From Eumeta japonica (lineage: Eukaryota > Arthropoda > Insecta > Lepidoptera > Psychidae), in the NCBI GenBank assembly GCA_005406025.1, contig BGZK01000857.1, forward strand, positions 1 to 64,000: a stretch of 64,000 nt of DNA, read 5' to 3'. The notes under the pieces were generated by a model, which searched no databases, was not told the origin of the DNA, and was given only the letters and a program-made list of their open reading frames with translations. Below, piece after piece: positions 35,890 to 49,139 of the stretch (its first letter is position 1; every line of letters begins with the position of its first letter). The position numbers were made by a program, and so were the translations under genes.

Positions 35890-38390
35890 CATGACGAAAT
35901 AAATATAAAAAAAAATAGACAAAATATTATTCCTTACAATTAGTCCCTACCCGGGTAATAATAACAAAGCAAACAAATTATTTAATAAATCACATACATT
36001 TATAGTAAATTACAAATTATCCTTAACCTAAGCCCTTATAAGACAAAACAATAATTTTAACATTAAGTGCGCGGCTGTCCGTAAGACTTACACTTTTTTA
36101 CCTAGTAATAATCACATTTTCACTAGTATATTGAAATTATATTTTTAACTTCAACAAAACTACACTATCCCCGAGTAATAGACCTCAAATTTCATTTCGA
36201 TACCAGTGACTCTGACTACGTCCGGATCGGAACTGTGACCTATAGAAGAATCGGAATTGCAAACGCGATGAGAAGCAAAATCAAAAGTCGAGTCCGCGAT
36301 TGATTTTGGGAACAAGACTAGAGCCAAAATCGAGAATGGACCAAAATTAGAATCAATGGCATGACTGGAATCAAATGAGGAATAGTACCGGGATCAAAAT
36401 CAGAACAAAATTGAGAGTAAACCTAAATCGGATTCTACCTACATCAAGACCGGGTTCTGAATTAAAATCGAGGCTGCAATAGGAATAAAGAGTGAAACAA
36501 ATTGGCACCTAGACCAGGACTAGCATCGGGACTTAGATCAGAATAGTGATCAGAATCTTGATGGAGAGCGTGATCGGTGGATACACAAGATGATGAAATT
36601 CGTTCTATTGTATCAAAGCGGGCGCAGCCACGCGCAAAACCTAGTAACGGAATAAAAAACAAACACTATACTGATACCAGAGTCACACCTATCATATGAC
36701 CCAAAATTGAAGACAATAACTTCTAAGTCAGCCGTATTACCGGCGTATGCGGTTCATTCGTCAACCAATTGCACTCCGTCGAGCGCTGCCACGCTGGGCG
36801 TCGACCGTGCTAGCGCAACCAATTCAAAATCAACGAACTAATGTATACTAGACAATCTCATTTTCATATTATCTTCCTATACCAAGTCGCATATTCCAAT
36901 AATGAAACAGTTTGTTTTATAGCTACCTAGCATTTTTCCAGATAAGAAATAACCGGCGATGGTACACCTGATGCATAACCGAAGCACACATGAGCACGTG
37001 TACAGCAACAGTTGCAATAATCTAATGCCTCCGATTGCAAATATTTATCATATTTTATTAGACGATTCTTACATCATCTTATCATCTTTGTTTTTCATTT
37101 CACTTTTATGTAGTCGGTTATTTTAATTTTTAATTATTAAATTGATTTATTCATGTGAATTTCGTCCCGGCACACCCGCGCCGGCGCACCTCGCGACCAT
37201 CTTGTCATTCGTCGACGGCGCCAGCGCGGGTCTTTCTTTTAAGCGTTGTTTCGATAAACATCCTAGTAAATCGTGACAACGGTTGAGCGCGGTCGCATTC
37301 TGAGGCGCATGATTTAATTGTCAGTTATTTTGCTAAATGTATAGTAAAGACTGGTAGAAAAGCTCAGAGAGCTCCACAATTGTTCTGGTTTAGTAGAGAA
37401 TCCGCATTAGAAACGTCCTTCACATCTGGTTAATGGATAAAACGTAATTTATAAAACTTTAGAATGTTAAAAACATATCGCGAGTGAGTTGACTAAAAAT
37501 TCTTGGCCAGACTACGATTAATACGAATTCTAAATTGGCTTTTTTAAACATTGCGCTCATTAGTTTAACGAAGAAATTTTATACCAATTGAAAGTATGAA
37601 GCCTGTAAAATATGTAAATGTTGGGTTGTCTATTTTTTCTAACGTGAATAATTTGGTTGGGGTAACTATATAAACAGATAAGCCGATACTAGTAATTTAC
37701 ATACATCTGTGGAATAAACTAGTAAAAAACGCTGCTTCGTGATTGTGTTGCACAAATTTGTTTTTTAAATTAATAAGTACAATGTTTTATAATAAAGCAT
37801 TTTTCAATTTTATAAATCATAGTCTGAGCAGGAATTTTTCAGTGAACTCACTCGCGATATGTTTTATGACATACTAAACCTGATGTAAAAAACTTTTCAT
37901 CCTTTAAACAGACAGGTGGAGGTCACTTGTAATTCGGGTCTTAGACTAGTTCTTCAAATTCTAGAATGAACATAGACACTGATACCTGTTAATTTGATGT
38001 CATTGTATAATACATATTAAATGTATATAACAACAAACATAAAAAACTCAATAGCTTTATTAGCCTAAATTTTATAACTAAGAGGTTTAAACGCACGCAT
38101 ACCCAACAAACACATTCAGACACATCCCTATATACGTTCACTAGCTTTTGGCCTCGACTCGAAGATTTTATAAATTGATGATAGAGTGAATAATTAAATA
38201 CCTTAGAATTATAATGTAAGGTAAACCCCAAAACCTCATCCAATAACAATGAGCCCTGAGATGAACACTATTTATGGATTGAATACTAATATTGTTGAAC
38301 TAGATCATGTCTATTCCAATTTGCGAATTAATTAATAATTGACTTGAAACGCAAACCGTAATAAGACGAGCTGTGCAGGCGGTTCCCTAT
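35890..38390. other. Non-coding stretch including a decayed purine-biased repeat tract
   Basis: At about 36200-36560 one strand repeatedly shows units such as gggatcaaaatcagaac and gagccaaaatcgagaatgg, a purine-biased, decayed short-unit tandem repeat. Its complement style appears at about 3300-3440. GC-richer patches occur at about 36770-36830 and 37160-37300. No gene is supported. Confidence 0.4.
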
Positions 38391-38399
38391 AGTTGCAGT

Positions 38400-38660
38400 G
38401 TTTGTTTTGTTTTAGGGTTTCATAATCAAAGATAAAAAACATGAAACCCTTATCCCTTTCATCCCTTAGCCCTTTCATCATATCTGTCCTTATAACCGTC
38501 TATTCGTCCTTCCGTACGCCACAGCCTTATAACTCCGCCCTTTTTCAGCGATTATATTGAAATTGCAGATATGTGTGTTATATAAACTGCCACCAAATTT
38601 TGTAAGGAATTTTCTCTAACTCTTCCAAAAATTACTAACATAACTTTTGTAAATTTGAAA
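38400..38660 (-). repeat. Dispersed-repeat fragment of the 'agggttcc' family
   Basis: tagggtttcat near 38414 and 'tctgtccttataaccgtctattcgtccttccgtac' (38488 onwards) read on the minus strand as the kind of terminal text seen at 51300-51387. Alignment is only approximate. Confidence 0.35.
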
Positions 38661-38930
38661 CAAAACACAATAGTAGAACTTTATAAAAACTTTCAATAGA
38701 AAAGGTTTTAAACAAAATTATCTAACGTATAAATATCCACAATATTCAGTTTTCAATAGTAACAATCAACTCATCGATGGAAATAGGAACGCGTGTGAGT
38801 AGGCAGCTACTGTTTGAATATGTGGTTGTGAAATATGTTAATAACAAAATAAAATAAAATATTAGACTAATCAACAACAAATTAACACTCCATTTCCTGT
38901 GCCGGAAATATGAACTTGATTTTTCTATAA

Positions 38931-38994
38931 AATACACACACACACACACACACAGCACACACAAACACACACTCAAGCACACAAACACAAAGAG
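38931..38994. repeat. CA microsatellite and CA-rich tract
   Basis: About eleven CA dinucleotides occur in a row, followed by interrupted CA-rich sequence (cagcacacacaaacacacactc). The minus-strand frame rich in Val/Cys through it is an artefact of the repeat. Confidence 0.9.
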
Positions 38995-38999
38995 AAAGA

Positions 39000-41900
39000 G
39001 ATGCGAAAATTATCGATAAAACTGTCAAAATAACTTCCCTAAGACCTGAAGATCTCTCATGAAAACTTTATTTTCTAAAGTCGCATTAAAGACAATACAT
39101 ACTACAATTGTTTGAAAATTTAATGTGTCAATTTTAAAAGTAAGAGTATATCCTAAAAGAAACTTCCTCATTTCTTTGATTGTTTGGTGGTTCAATGAAG
39201 GCGCATCTCACAAAATATTTTAAAAAGATGTGGTAAAATATCCACCAACGGACACGGTGAACAACTGCGGCCATTTATTTTCGGAATAACAGCCCGTGCA
39301 GCAATGGGTTGTCACCTCTAGCGGCTCATGATATCTTATGTCATTTCATGACTCCAGAGCTGCCACTAGGAGCTGGACGTCGTCTCTGGTACATAATGAA
39401 CACAGCTACAACTGAACATGTCTTTTCTTGCAATTACAGACACAACGTACAGAAACGAAAATATTCCAAGTAATATGCAGACATTCGTATAAAAAGTGTT
39501 GATTCAAAACGATTGAACAATCGTGTTCCTCAAAGTTTAGCTGTAGATTTAGAAATGACCTCTGTATTGGATCACTGGAATGTATATATAATACGACGAA
39601 CTACGACGATAAAATAAAAAATCAATCAATGTATGGGGACTGCCAACTGAAGTGATAAAATAAAGTTATGAAATCTGAGTGTTTTTTGACATTCCGAAAT
39701 TAATTCTAATATCGAAAATTGAAAGATCATTATTTGTAAATTAAAATCATTAACTGTAGGCCAGTTTTCACTTCTATTAGCATTCCTAGAAACAATTAAA
39801 TGCATTTTTAAGTGATTTATTTATTAATCAAAGCCCAATCGACTGCACAAGCCCAGTGAATTTGAAACAAAATCGGATGTGCCTATTAAGTTTTCTAATT
39901 TCAACACGAAGTCCTATTAATTTAAACATTACTACAAAAAAATTTTAATTGATTTTAAATTAAATATGTAGTTTTAACATACATATATAAAAAAGGTTTC
40001 ACTATTTCTATTGACAATAGTATATCCGTATTGCGAACTTAATTTAGATATTATATAAAAAGTTGTTCAACGTGCTCATAGAAGTACTATATCAATAACA
40101 ACAAAAATATTCAAACAAAATAATACGCATAAAAATGTATTCATATTTGAAATCAGTACTTTTCTATCCAAATATTAATATCTTATTTAACCCTATAACA
40201 TTAACATTCAAATAGACACAGAAATTATTTATTCATAAATATTTACAAGGTTATGTCGTCGTGGAAACGACGAAAAACAAAATTATCTTGTAAGTTTAAG
40301 CGTTATTAAAGAAAATGATGTAAAGTCGTGTCGGTTCGAGTGATCGTAACAAATAAGGGCGCCACACACTTCCGCCGATACAGACACTACGATATAACTA
40401 AAGATCCTGAAATAAGTAAAAACTCATTAGTTTCGCTTTACTCAAAATTATTAATATTTATTATTTATTTTACTAGTTTTGTGAACACAGTGTCGCCTGC
40501 GCGGGCATAAGTCAACTTCGTCATCCGCTTTCGGTTCCAGACCGTAATTCCACTCTCGGTAACCACGCACAAATGTGTTTGAAGCCCTTCAAGCCTATTT
40601 GTCAAATATGCTCGTAAAGTATCCTTTATCTATTCTTCGATGCCTAAAACTTTCCGACCAATTTTCAATCAAATTGGTCCGTTTTAAGTCATGTAAACTG
40701 GTGTAATCAGACAGCATCAATTTTGGATGGACACCGTTAGTGCAGATGTTATTGTAAAATTAGTTTAAGTAATGGTTTTATTAAATATATATACGAAATT
40801 TATTTTGTAATTAGCGATAGGTAGCATTTAATGAAAACTAAATATCTTCGCTATGAACGGAAAGATCGAATTATACGTCAAAAGTCCTTATTTTTTCTTT
40901 TTCTAAAACTTTGAACGATTCCTCGATCGTGGGCTTGTAGGAAAACCTCAATTTCACTATAGGTTTGTCTTTAATCAAAGTAAAATAATGCCGTGTAAAT
41001 TTGCAGCGCATATTACAAAGTAAGCAAGACACAACATTTCAGTACCTATTCCTTTGTTTGTCAATCGCTCTCCTTTTTTGTTTAGTGACTTTTGAGCTTT
41101 AGTGTTATCTATAAAATTAAGAAACAGTTTTTTTCCCCTGCATCAAGGTACGAAACTTTACTTAGAAGTTTCTATTTACAATTGACTTAATATCACGGAA
41201 CAAATATCACTTTATATAAAGAAACGAATTTTTTAACGTGGCGTGCGGTGTGTGGGAGTGCCTGATAGAAATCGTAACATAAAAAAAGCGTTGCGCACCC
41301 TCCATGAAATATTTTTTTTTCTTAATTTGTTTTATATGACATATAATTCACAATTTTTTGAATAAAAACTTGTTTAATGAAGTTGAATGAAACTTTCGAT
41401 ATTTTTTTTGTTGTAGATAATATTTAATTTTAAGCTTTTCATAAATTAAATTCTTATACTGATATGAAAATGACTACTGTAATCCATTTCAAATATTACA
41501 TAATTGTGGAGGTAAACGCACTCAATGAAGTTTTAATATGGAAAACAAATGGAACTATCTAGTGCTGTTTTTACATAATTCTTTTTAACTATTTTATATC
41601 AAATTTTTAATAAATAAATATTTTTCTAAAATATTAAATCAAACATTTAAATTTTTCATAATAGTTAATAATAAAACTTTACTTGTATAAATTAAGAGGT
41701 ATTAATTACAAATTCATTACCATCTCTTTCTTTAAAATTTTGTGTTTTATTTAAATACACTCATTTTTTAATTTAGTTCACTATGCGCGTTATTCAATAC
41801 GTAAGATGTAACGAAAAGCACTTTGTTCCCATCAAGCGACCTAGACCTCTAGTTAAGTTGTGATTTGCTGTTATTTTTATTATATTTATTTTTACTTAAA

Positions 41901-43200
41901 TGTAATGGTACTGAATATTTTGTAAGTGCATATAAAAGTGTATGGTTCCAGATATACTATGTACGAATATACGAAAGTAGAAGAAATAATGTTCGAAACA
42001 TGAAAACTAATGTATTTTTCTCAAATTATCAATAATGATAATTAACTTTAACTAGTGAGCAATCACTAGTCTTAATTATCGGTTCGACCTAAAATAACTA
42101 ATTTTTTAATGTGCGTAATGTATGTACACACAGCTTACCTACGTGACGGAAATAAAGTTGATGTGTTTATTATTTTTTTATTTGTGTATATATTTTTTTG
42201 TTAAGTTCTAAAACTATAGGTGTCGGTCAATTTTAGTAATTTTACGTCATCGATTTGTCGGAATCATGTGAATATTACTAAAGACATCAGAGTCAAAAAT
42301 TCGACACGGCGAACACCTACGATTGATCTACAACAGCGCCGCGCACTCTTGCACTAAAATCCAACTGGGTTTTGACCAGCCGCACGTTGTCGTTTGACAA
42401 CATACCGCGTGCGTGATAGTAAAAGGCGGTTGTTACTTCGAAAATTCTTGCACTATATAGACTGCGTTTCTTCCAGAACAAAAAACTTAATTTAAAAGAA
42501 TGTTATAAAATGTGGAATTGATTGCCTTTCTCGTGGTAAAACTTCAGTTTTACCCGATATTTATTCAAAAAGTTATCATACGAATTAGTTTGACAACGGA
42601 GTTGTAAGACATCCAAAAGGACTTCATTATTCTAATTTTTATGGTTATTTTTGTTTTCCTACTTTTTGGTATTTGTAAGATGTTATTCTTAATGAGAGGG
42701 GTTTAGTAAAGACTTTTGCGTGAACGAAAAAAAAAAAATTGTGTAAGAACTTATTTGAATATCTCGAAAGTTATTCTCTTGAACAACGAATGAAATTCAA
42801 TCAAAGTTCCTTTTAATAAAAAATAAGATCGAAGAATATATTAAACTTCGCCTCCATCAATGTTGCAAAAAAACATTCGTTAATAAAGCGACTACCATTA
42901 AATAAACGAATATTTAATAAACTCGTTCTATTTCATGGAATGCAGTTAATTTATAAAAAAAAAAATGGTTGTCTATAAAGTCGATTTACGGACGAAAATT
43001 TTATGAAAAGATTGACGAAAAACTACATATTTTTACGAATTGATTGAATTGGATTATTATCACTGGTTATCGTTATTTTGTATCTCTCTTCTCGTCCATC
43101 AGCCGATAGAGTAGAAGAGAGGTAGATGCGGCACAAGCCACACGCTTAGGCCGATCGTGCCTCTTTATCACTTGTTCCGCGCCCTCGCTCGCACGCTCGG
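39000..43200. other. AT-rich non-coding stretch
   Basis: No supported gene in about 4.2 kb. GC-richer or more complex patches at about 39240-39420 and 42290-42440 have no frame and may be regulatory. At about 40645-40690 'tttccgaccaattttcaatcaaattggtccg' looks like a LINE/SINE 3'-tail fragment. Confidence 0.4.
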
Positions 43201-43229
43201 CTCAGGCGGAACGTGACAATGAGTCATGC

Positions 43230-43735
43230 TTTTTGTGCGTGCAGCCGGCATTCATCGATTATAAGACATTATCATGTTAAAAAAGAAGTAATCTACAAAA
43301 AACTTAACAGAAAGAGAGTAAAATGTGTAAAACTCTCACTTTCTAATATAAAGTCTGTACTAAAAGTCACCAATAAATTGAAGGCGCTGTGTGTGTGCAT
43401 ATTCATATTCAATGCGGTACGTTTAGATATACAAAATTTACCTTTACATAAATTAAAGGTTATTGTCAACCAAACTATGCATAAAAAGGTGTTTTATAAA
43501 ATTTTGATATATTTAGGACAGATGCCTTAGACATTAACTGCTCTGTATATTTTATGTACTTGATTTTTACTATTTTTATATAAATAAGCTACCTTGAAGT
43601 TGTTTTGCTTGTTATTCATAAAGGAAAATTGACTTCTGAACGAGAAGTTAATTCTAAACAACATGTAATGACATTTTCAAGTATTATGTTTTAACCTAAA
43701 GAATAAAGATAGTGAAGTTTTGAATTTATTTTCAA
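43230..43735 (+). mobile_element. 5'-truncated LINE fragment, same family as 20-22.5 kb
   Basis: The plus-strand text FNAVRLDIQNLPLHKLKV (about 43405-43465) matches RLFNKVPVDIQDLPLHNFV of the 20-22.5 kb LINE. The 3' part also ends with aataaagatag...ttttgaatttatttt. Only the RT C-terminus and 3' untranslated region remain, as expected for 5' truncation during target-primed reverse transcription. The 105-codon frame at 43213-43530 is this fragment and not a host gene. Confidence 0.65.
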
Positions 43736-43739
43736 GTAT

Positions 43740-44285
43740 TTGTTTCAAAAGTTCAGCGAACATAATAGTACTGTTGTTATTAGAATATTATTATTAAATT
43801 ATCAATTGAATTTTTAAAATTATTGTATCCACTTTTGAACTGAAAATTTTAGTTTTAAATTTTTTCATTTCATTTTTTCGTAAGTTATTCACTTAAAATT
43901 ATTTTTCTACAATATTAACGTTCGTTTTATAAGTTTGCGAAATTCAAAACATTCAGACGTCCAGAACGTCGATTACGTTTTATAGACATGCACACACGCA
44001 ATACATATGTGAGCATATTTTACATTCATGCCAAGCTAATATAAACGTGTTAGAAATTCAAACTCTCTCAACGTTCACTGCTCGCTATACACTACACGTG
44101 CTGTACGCGTTTTCTACTGACTCTTTTCCTCCGATTTTATAAATAAAATACATACGTTAAAAATTATATACATATTATAATTCGACTTCATAATTTTTTC
44201 ATTCCATCGTACAGATTTTCATCGGTCAATTGGTTAATGAGTATTCAATATAATTAAAATAAAATCACTTATTTTACTTCAAATC
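43740..44285. other. AT-rich non-coding stretch
   Basis: I see nothing recognisable here. Confidence 0.4.
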
Positions 44286-44289
44286 GTAT

Positions 44290-44830
44290 CGATTTAGAAC
44301 GTCGTCAACACGCCGGTGACGTCGCGAGGCGCGCGCCGCCTGCCGGAAGTACGGAACGTACATCGTCAGCGACTACGACCTGATACGACGATAACTTCCG
44401 ATGCGGTATTAAGTACGCCACTATCTTTGGCGTCCATAATTCTCACTCCATTCGGGACGCGGACGCGCCGCCAGGATCGATCCGTCTACGCTCGTATCCG
44501 ATCTCGCAACGATATCGGCGGCGGGAGAGCGTGTCGTAACGTACGGGACGCGAACCGGATTAGCATGGGTGGCGCGCGGGGCGCGCGGGCGGCGCCGCCA
44601 AACCTCATTACCGCGGAGCGCCGCTAATTATATTACCGGGATAGCACGGAACTTACCACGTAGAAAGTTCTTTCCGTCCGGCGCGCGCCGCGGATGAGCC
44701 GCCCCTCGCGGATGAGCACGCCGTCCGCGGGGCCCGCCGGACGGACGGACGGACGGACGCCGCTCGGCGCTGATGGCGCGTCGCGGCCAAAAATCTCCTC
44801 ACATGCACCGCACCACGGACGGGTTTCTTA
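44290..44830. other. CpG-rich island, candidate regulatory region
   Basis: This is one of the strongest GC/CpG-rich blocks outside the transposons. It contains a plus-strand frame of 103 codons (44316-44627) that is Arg/Ala-rich and shows no domain, typical of composition-driven frames. Near its 3' end is a run of five gacg units (44739-44759). A promoter or conserved non-coding element is possible. Confidence 0.3.
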
Positions 44831-45030
44831 TAGAATAAGATCGACTACCCTTCTTTTCGTTATGGCGTAATCAAATAAAAATTTGTTGACAATTTTATTT
44901 ATACATATCCTAATCACGATTGTATACATTGATTGAAAATATTTTTGAACGAGATGGGAAATAGAACGAATGATTACAAAAATATAAATTTCTTGAAAAA
45001 ATTTATTTTATGTCGGTTTATTGTCAATTT

Positions 45031-45032
<2 letters not shown>

Positions 45033-45110
<78 letters not shown>
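45033..45110. repeat. TA microsatellite, 39 units
   Basis: Seventy-eight bases of uninterrupted ta repeat. Frames reading Ile-Tyr through it on both strands are artefacts. The long perfect array is likely to be polymorphic in length. Confidence 0.98.
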
Positions 45111-45111
<1 letters not shown>

Positions 45112-45114
45112 CTT

Positions 45115-48055
45115 ACAAAGCTCTGAATTTGTCCTTAATAGCTTTTTAAACTCTTGGACTTTGTCCTTGATGATAATGATCGATGATACTCGTAGTAGTG
45201 CAGTTTTGTAAAATATTTTATAGTCCATACTTTACGATGAACACAGTTTTATTAACAAAAAAATCCGTAGTAGCCAAAGACTAGAATAAAATCGAAGAAT
45301 GTGTCTAATGTTGTTCTCAGTTTTGTAGTTCGGACGTTGTAAGCAGACATCCAGACATATAAGACACCCACACGTGAGCTGTAAGACAGGACCCGCAGGA
45401 CGAAGGACAACGCCAGCGCCAATATAACACACATCGCGATTTAAGCTGCTAACTTCAGTACTCGACTCCGCCCCCGTGATTAAAAATTATGATTGAGACT
45501 TTTACTTTTACTCTAACCTTAATCCTGAGCCTGATTCACATTCGACGGCCCTCCGTCTTCGTTTCGCTTTCTTTCTCGCCCTATCTCGCTTTTCCTCTTT
45601 CGTTCCCCCGCTTTCGCTCTACCCTTTCCTCCCCCTACTCAATTCTTATCGACTTATCCATTACTCTCTCCCGCCAAGCAAAGCGATTGAACAAACAATT
45701 AAATGAGTACTTTGTGACTGTGTACGCGACACAGCATAACCACATAAAATATTATATTATGTAAACTTTTAATTGTCTAGGATAAGAAAATTATTGTACG
45801 TTTAGTCTTTCTTTATACGATATCTTATACAATTTGGTTTGTCGTTACGGATATGGTTTTATGCTTCCCCAAAGGAATCACCATTTCTCCGAAATAAACA
45901 GTAGCCTATGTCTTTCTCCGGTCTTCAACGACGCACTTCAAATCACGGCTGTCCGTTGCTCCGGTGCTGCTTGAACATGGAATAAACAAATAAGCGAACC
46001 GAAAACACGCTTTCTTATATCTAATAAACTTATTTCTAGGTATATTCATTAAACTTGCACAAGACAATAACCGAATAACATATGGTTTTAATTTCTACAC
46101 AATACGGCCTGTTTTAGATAAAACAAAACCGTAATAAATAAATACTTGTTTTTAATTTTTAAACAATATAGTGCAACATTACATTATTTTGCTTTGTAAA
46201 ATATTGTTATTATTAAAATATTTATGTTGTTAAAATATTCATGTCACAAGATATCAGCGATAATAATGAATTGTAAAACTAACAACCTTATGTGCTGTGT
46301 TTGATTTGTTCTTTGGTTCCATATACTTTTGGCACTCGGTCTCTTTAACATCAACACCAACCAACAATGGTACAATTAACTCATTACCTGATGCACCTAC
46401 GTCTGTCTGAGTTTCGAGAAATACAAATAGGTTCTAAATGAATAAACAAAGAAGTCGTGAACGAAAGAAACCGATTTGAACTCGAGCGGCACACAAACAG
46501 CTACTCATGCAACTCTTAACGATCTGCGCTAGATTTGTTCATCCGGCTTCGCCACTGCCCTGCGCCGCCCTTCGAGGTGAGGTGGGAAGGGTAGTCACTT
46601 ATTTCAATTGATAAATTGATTATTTATCGCAACTAATATGAAAATATTTAATATTTTTTAAACAATTACTCTCTGTAAAATTTAACATTTAATTTGTAGT
46701 TAATCCAATAATATTAAGTGTTAAAGGTGATCATTTTATCTTTGTTGTTTTGAAAATGGTAAATATGAGAGTAGTTGATGTAATTAACAGGTATTAGATA
46801 AATCAAATACTGCTTTGTTGATTTAACAGCGAAATAAATTAAACTTCTGGTCACAAAACACATAAAGTAGTAGGTCGATTTATTTGAAATTTCGACACAA
46901 CGTTGTATTTTATTACGCACCTGTAAGAATTAAACGGAATCACTACAACGGTTTCAGAAAGTCTAATATAGGGCATATAATATAGGGCATTGTTTTTTAA
47001 CACGCTTTTATCAGCTTCACTTCTATGTTTGTGAGTTTGTGAGCTTGTTTGTTTGTAACCGACTCCTTTGGACTCGATTTTGTCCCACTTTGAATAGACA
47101 GATTTAAGTCAAATTTTGCACACTTATCAAGAATCGGTGACAATAAAATAATTTGATAAGTTTATCTCATTATCCTGGTCAGGATCGCCAGGATCGAATA
47201 ATTTCGTCACGTATCGTCTGTGTGAGAGCAAGTGGCTGATGTTGGAAACTGTTTACATATAAGTAAATATTAATTGCTTGGAAGATTACTAAAATTAACT
47301 ATACCAACCATGGAAAAATTATGATAGAGCAACTGTTGAGGAAAGACAATATTGTAAAAAAATGGATCTACTACTTTAAGTCTAGCCATTTCAAAAAGTC
47401 TGTTAAAAGACTGCTGAACTACAATTTGACGGTGTGCAGTCGTTTGTGTCATGTGTCAATATCTACTTTTACATATTGACGTTTTTACTAAATTTGCACG
47501 TGAACGCATATCGCAAGCGATCAGAACAAAAGCATCATTCGATAATTCGGGAATCCCGAAAAATTGGGTGTCGAGTTGTAGACGAGTTTTCTTTCCGATA
47601 TCCGAGTCCGCAGCAGGAGCTATTCTACATTTATTGAAAAAGTAGAACATTCAATTCGGCGGCGCGAACTCGGTCACCTAGATAGCCACTTTTGTGAGGT
47701 AGAAGGCCTGGACCGTAGAGAATTGAGGAAGTTTGGAAGTGAGAGAACCGACGGAGAAACCATAGTTTTAAACCTGTTTGTGAGCGGTCGCCCACTGGCG
47801 CAAAATAGTACACATATCAAGTTGCTCTTCAAAGCGTACTCGATAATAACGCTTAACGTTAGGAAATAAAATTATTAACTTTGTAGACAAAATTTCGATT
47901 AAACTACATATTGTCTATAAAGTGAATCAAAGCTCATTTGATAAAAATGATTTTTATTGTGTAAGAAAAATTAAAAAATAATCCTAATATTAACTTTCAA
48001 CGTCATGAAATGCTGTGTGCTTTCGGTCCATGAAACGCGTTATTATATATGACGT
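45115..48055. other. Non-coding stretch with repeat-tail fragments
   Basis: At about 45850-45985, 'gaaataaacagtagcctatgtctttctccggtcttca' is a lepidopteran LINE/SINE-tail style repeat. At about 47030-47160, 'gtttgtaaccgactcctttggactcg' and 'agtcaaattttgcacactta' look like another dispersed family. Overlapping short frames at 47270-47813 show no domain. No gene is supported. Confidence 0.4.
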
Positions 48056-48062
48056 GTAACCA

Positions 48063-49137
48063 CGAAAAAAGTTTTGGAACCTGTTTTTATGTGAAAAAAT
48101 ATCATATTATTATAATCACTTCTGTACATAATGGGCATTTATTTTTTCACAAGTTTAAAAATAAAACATCAGTTAAGATAATTAGATTACAACAAGCACA
48201 ATAAATGTAATGAGGAATATTGGCTGCTACGGTTTCAAGAAATAAAACGTTTAATTACGCTCCAAAACCAAAGAGAAGTAAAAGCAACAATCACAAAGTG
48301 TAAAATTGAAGCTGGCCAGCCAAATGTGCCCCACTTTGTCCGTTCAGTCCGGCCGTTTTATCTCTTCTTATTGCTTGATTCTCAACAGCTGTTGGCGGTA
48401 GAGATCCAAATTTATGGTTTTGCCCGGCGGTAAAAGGTCATAAAGAATAATGCCTTTACAAACCCACCATACACGTAGCATAAAGTTAATGCGAAGTAAT
48501 CCGGTTTCACTACAGTCTGTGGAGCATGCTTGCCATTTCATCATATTTTTTTTGCACGTTCTTGACATAGGTAATCCGTTTTTTCATCACCAGTGATCAA
48601 TCTTTTCAAAAGCGATTCGGTTGCATTGCTTTTCAATAGAGAATCGAAAATAAGTACACGATTCATTAGATTTCTTTCAATGAGCTTGTGTGGGATTCAA
48701 ACATCGAGCTTTTTTCAAATGAGTCAAAACTATTTTGTGGTCAATCTCCAGCTCTTCAGATATATAATGAGAAGTAATACGCCGATCTTGCTCTGCTTTT
48801 TCGAAAATGGCATACACTTTATCCGTAACAGTTCAGGCAGAGCTATTGTAAATTCATCTTTGACATCACCGGATCCGCCATTACCGGATTGATAAGGCTT
48901 GAACCAGTTTTGTACTATTCTTACCGACAACTCATTAGGTCCACAAATATCACAAATTTTTTTTTTGCGGCTTGTGTCGCATTTTTCCTTTTTCGTATTA
49001 GAACTTCACAATGTATCTAATTTCTCTGTAAGATTGACTCATTTTAGTGGACAAAAAATAATAGAGAAACGACGGGCCGCCGATTTCAATTTTTTTTTTT
49101 TTTAATATCGTCTATTTAACGGTGTCAAAACTTTTTA
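48063..49137 (-). mobile_element. mariner DNA transposon, internally deleted
   Basis: The ends carry imperfect inverted text (gaaaaaagttttggaacctg at 48064; complement of caaaactttttac at 49126). The span of about 1.07 kb is shorter than the usual 1.3 kb. The transposase is read on the minus strand and is broken. Exact end positions are approximate because the inverted repeats are diverged. Confidence 0.72.
48360..49042 (-). pseudogene. mariner transposase pseudogene
   Basis: It starts MSQSYREIRYIVKF (from 49042). Helix-turn-helix text follows (VYAIFEKAEQDRRITSHYIS, EELEIDHKIVLTHLKKA, about 48850-48700). LLKRLITGDEK comes next with the first catalytic Asp (48586-48588), then LRVWWVCKGIILYDLLPPGK and TINLDLYRQQLLRIKQ (to about 48370). 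The HQDNARPH block with the second catalytic Asp, and everything after it, is missing. Stops and frameshifts occur. The family normally cuts and pastes at TA; this copy cannot. Confidence 0.85.
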
Positions 49138-49139
49138 CA

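Noticed and set aside
38746..38988. Minus-strand frame starting with a Val/Cys-rich segment, like a signal peptide
   Set aside because: The segment is the CA microsatellite; the remainder has no similarity or domain.
44316..44627. 103-codon Arg/Ala-rich frame
   Set aside because: No domain, no splice sites and a CpG-rich background; more likely a chance frame in a GC island.
44933..45228. Frames with long Ile-Tyr runs on both strands
   Set aside because: They are produced by the TA microsatellite at 45033-45110.
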